From Gp6-AA40 sp035492455 (GTDB lineage: Bacteria; Acidobacteriota; Vicinamibacteria; Vicinamibacterales; UBA2999), in assembly GCA_035492455.1 (NCBI GenBank), contig DATJJE010000029.1:62001-126000 (forward strand): 64,000 bases of DNA. The letters are read 5' to 3'. Positions 62,494 through 64,000 of this stretch are shown piece by piece; positions within the stretch are counted from its first letter, which is position 1, and the number at the start of each line of letters is the position of its first letter. The notes under the pieces are model-generated. The model was not told the DNA's origin, did no database searches, and saw nothing but the letters and a program-made list of their open reading frames with translations. The translations under genes were made by a program, and so were the position numbers.

Positions 62494-63405
62494 GTGTTCA
62501 TCGGCAGCAAGCGAATGGGGCTTCGCTGCGTGACCGCGATGCAGGCCAGCGGCGCTGCCGACATCGCGGCAATCGTAACGTTCGACGATCGTACCGACGC
62601 GCGCACGGTGTTCAACGAGCTGCACTGCTTCGCCGAGACGCATCGGATACCGGCCACAGTCGTGCACGGCGACGCCGCTCTGCTGACCGCGGTTCGCAAC
62701 GCCCGGCCAGAGCTCGCAATCGTATGCGGCTGGTACTCGATGATTTCCGCGCATGCACGGGCGCTGGCGCCGCGCGGGTTCATCGGCGTGCACAACTCGC
62801 TGCTACCTCGGTATCGAGGCGCAGCGCCCCTGGTGTGGGCGCTGATGCACGGCGAACGCGAGGTGGGCCTGTCGATGTACACGCTTACAGACAGCATGGA
62901 CGACGGCGATCTATGGGCCCAGACATCGACAGCGGTGGCGCCTGACGAGTACATCGGAACGGTATTGGAACGGCTGGAAGAGGCGTGCGAGAGGATGATT
63001 CGCGACGTCTACCCGCGCATCTTTGACGACAGCCTCTCGCCGGTGCCGCAGGACGGCGCGCAGGCGACCTACGGGACTATCCGTACGCCGGCGCACGGAC
63101 GCATCGACTGGCATGAACCGGGGGAAGATATCTGGCGCGCAATCCGTGCGCAGTCGCATCCCTATCCAGGCGCCTTCACGGCGTACGATGGTCATCGTCT
63201 CGTCGTATGGCGAGCGCACCCGTTCGCGTCGCCGTACTACGGACGTGCCGGTGAACTTGTGCGTGGACCGCGAGGCGAGATGCTCGTCATCTGCGGCGAT
63301 CATCGAGCGCTCGTGCTCGACGACATTCAGATCGACGACGCGCAGGCGAACCCCTCGGCCGCGCTGCGTCCGCGCGTCGTACTCGGAGAACTTCGAGAAT
63401 CGTGA
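62494..63405 (+). CDS. sugar or methionyl-tRNA-type formyltransferase (Fmt/ArnA-N fold)
   Basis: This protein of about 303 residues has the formyltransferase signature HNSLLPRYRGAAP (H100 and N101 at the start) and the catalytic Asp in SMDDGDLW (about 136-139). A C-terminal domain has WRAIRAQSHPYPGAF as in Fmt and ArnA. It uses N10-formyl-tetrahydrofolate. In a sugar cluster it is more likely an amino-sugar N-formyltransferase than Fmt. The standard start is GTG 62494, but CTG 62470, eight nt after GGAGGG and overlapping the SDR stop, would restore the missing first residues of strand 1. Confidence 0.85.
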   Translation: MFIGSKRMGLRCVTAMQASGAADIAAIVTFDDRTDARTVFNELHCFAETHRIPATVVHGDAALLTAVRNARPELAIVCGWYSMISAHARALAPRGFIGVHNSLLPRYRGAAPLVWALMHGEREVGLSMYTLTDSMDDGDLWAQTSTAVAPDEYIGTVLERLEEACERMIRDVYPRIFDDSLSPVPQDGAQATYGTIRTPAHGRIDWHEPGEDIWRAIRAQSHPYPGAFTAYDGHRLVVWRAHPFASPYYGRAGELVRGPRGEMLVICGDHRALVLDDIQIDDAQANPSAALRPRVVLGELRES

Positions 63406-63421
63406 ATAGTCCGGTGCTGCA

Positions 63422-64000
63422 ATGAGTGTGAACGTTGAACCTGCTCCCGTCGATCTAAGTGTCGTTCCCGCACTGATCCCGAATCAGATCGGTCGCGAGG
63501 ATCGGATGGCCGACGGCGGCAAGGTGTTCGTGAAGATGGATCCGGCGACGGGACGGCCGTTATGCGAAGTCGTGCGGTCCACTCGAGGCGACGTGGACGC
63601 TGCGGTCGCGCGCGCGAAAGCGGCGCAACCCGCCTGGGCGGCGATGACCGTGGTCAAGCGCGGCGACATTCTCCGCAACATCGCGCTCCTGATGCGCGAG
63701 CATCGCGATGAGATCGCCTCGCTGGTGGCAAAGGAAACCGGCAAGTCGAAGAAGGACGCGCTCGGCGAAACCGACGCCGCCATCGAGATGGGATTTTTCG
63801 TCGCCGGCGAAGGGCGACGGTTCTACGGTCAGACGACAACGAGTGCCGTGCCGAACAAGTTCGCGATGGTCGTGCGACAGCCGCTTGGCGTTGCCGGACT
63901 GATCATCGCCGCGAACACGCCGATTGCGAACGTTGCCTGGAAAGCGTTTCCGGCGCTCCTCTGCGGCAATGCCGCGATTCTGAAGGCGGCGGAAGACACG
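63422..64000 (+). CDS. aldehyde dehydrogenase family protein (3' end outside window)
   Basis: The first 193 residues of an aldehyde dehydrogenase are present. They include the N-terminal GKVFVKMDPATGRPL, VAKETGKSK around residues 99-107, the hydrophobic QPLGVAGLIIAANTP and the WKAFPALLCGNAAILKAAE stretch of the NAD(P)-binding domain. The catalytic Glu and Cys would lie beyond the right edge. ATG 63422 begins 17 nt after the formyltransferase stop. Its role in the glycan pathway is unclear; oxidation of a sugar-derived or formyl-cycle aldehyde is possible. The gene continues the plus-strand run. Confidence 0.88.
   Translation, partial: MSVNVEPAPVDLSVVPALIPNQIGREDRMADGGKVFVKMDPATGRPLCEVVRSTRGDVDAAVARAKAAQPAWAAMTVVKRGDILRNIALLMREHRDEIASLVAKETGKSKKDALGETDAAIEMGFFVAGEGRRFYGQTTTSAVPNKFAMVVRQPLGVAGLIIAANTPIANVAWKAFPALLCGNAAILKAAEDT

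Noticed and set aside
1..64000. CRISPR array, tRNA, rRNA, prophage, integrase or insertion sequence
   Set aside because: No direct-repeat array, cloverleaf-like sequence, transposase motif or flanking inverted repeats were noticed on reading; only short palindromes were found.

Overview
This is a GC-rich bacterial chromosome segment devoted almost entirely to surface-glycan biosynthesis. GTG and TTG starts are common and genes are packed with 4-nt stop/start overlaps. The style, the numerous GT39/YfhO-like membrane proteins and the short palindromes between genes suggest an Acidobacteriota (Vicinamibacteria-like) genome. That taxonomy is inference only: no rRNA or marker gene is present. No tRNA, rRNA, CRISPR array, integrase or intact insertion sequence was seen.

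Layout. (1) 1-2370: the end of a membrane protein, a polytopic membrane protein on the minus strand, and a methyltransferase remnant. (2) 2404-3773 (minus): APS kinase (cysC) and a PhyH-type dioxygenase. (3) 3841-12752 (plus): a nine-gene cassette with a WbqC-like protein, two GT2 transferases, a methyltransferase, a NeuD-like acetyltransferase, a glycosidase-like beta-propeller, a WecE/RffA-type aminotransferase (dTDP-Fuc4N type), an AsnB-type amidotransferase and a second methyltransferase. (4) 12647-23130: four large paralogous YfhO-like membrane proteins in two divergent pairs, one of them badly decayed, around a decayed methyltransferase. (5) 23166-28277 (minus): sulfotransferase, GT2 and two GT39-like membrane proteins. 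(6) 28556-64000 (plus): 33 consecutive same-strand genes, open at the right edge.

The 35-kb run in (6) is the heart of the window. It holds two hydrolysing UDP-HexNAc 2-epimerases (NeuC/LegG type), two nonulosonate synthases (NeuB type) and two CMP-nonulosonate synthetases (NeuA type), so one or two sialic-acid-like sugars are probably made. It also holds a WlbA/WlbB/WlbE-like diacetamido-sugar module, extra epimerase and aminotransferase genes, and a terminal PtmA-like SDR, formyltransferase and aldehyde dehydrogenase group.

Interleaved are two expanded protein families. Family A (at 28556, 33028, 35758 and the N-terminal half of 37287) looks like a GT-B-type transferase. Family B (at 39922, 46625, 47613, 55232 and the C-terminal half of 37287) carries a GPWLSEVGFE signature I cannot assign to a named family. 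The gene at 37287 fuses A to B. Because no recognised sialyltransferase is present, A and B are the obvious candidates for moving the nonulosonate and other unusual sugars. I regard this A/B system as the most likely undescribed biology here. No flippase, polymerase, ABC exporter or initiating phosphoglycosyltransferase was recognised, so assembly and export must be encoded elsewhere or by the unclassified membrane proteins.
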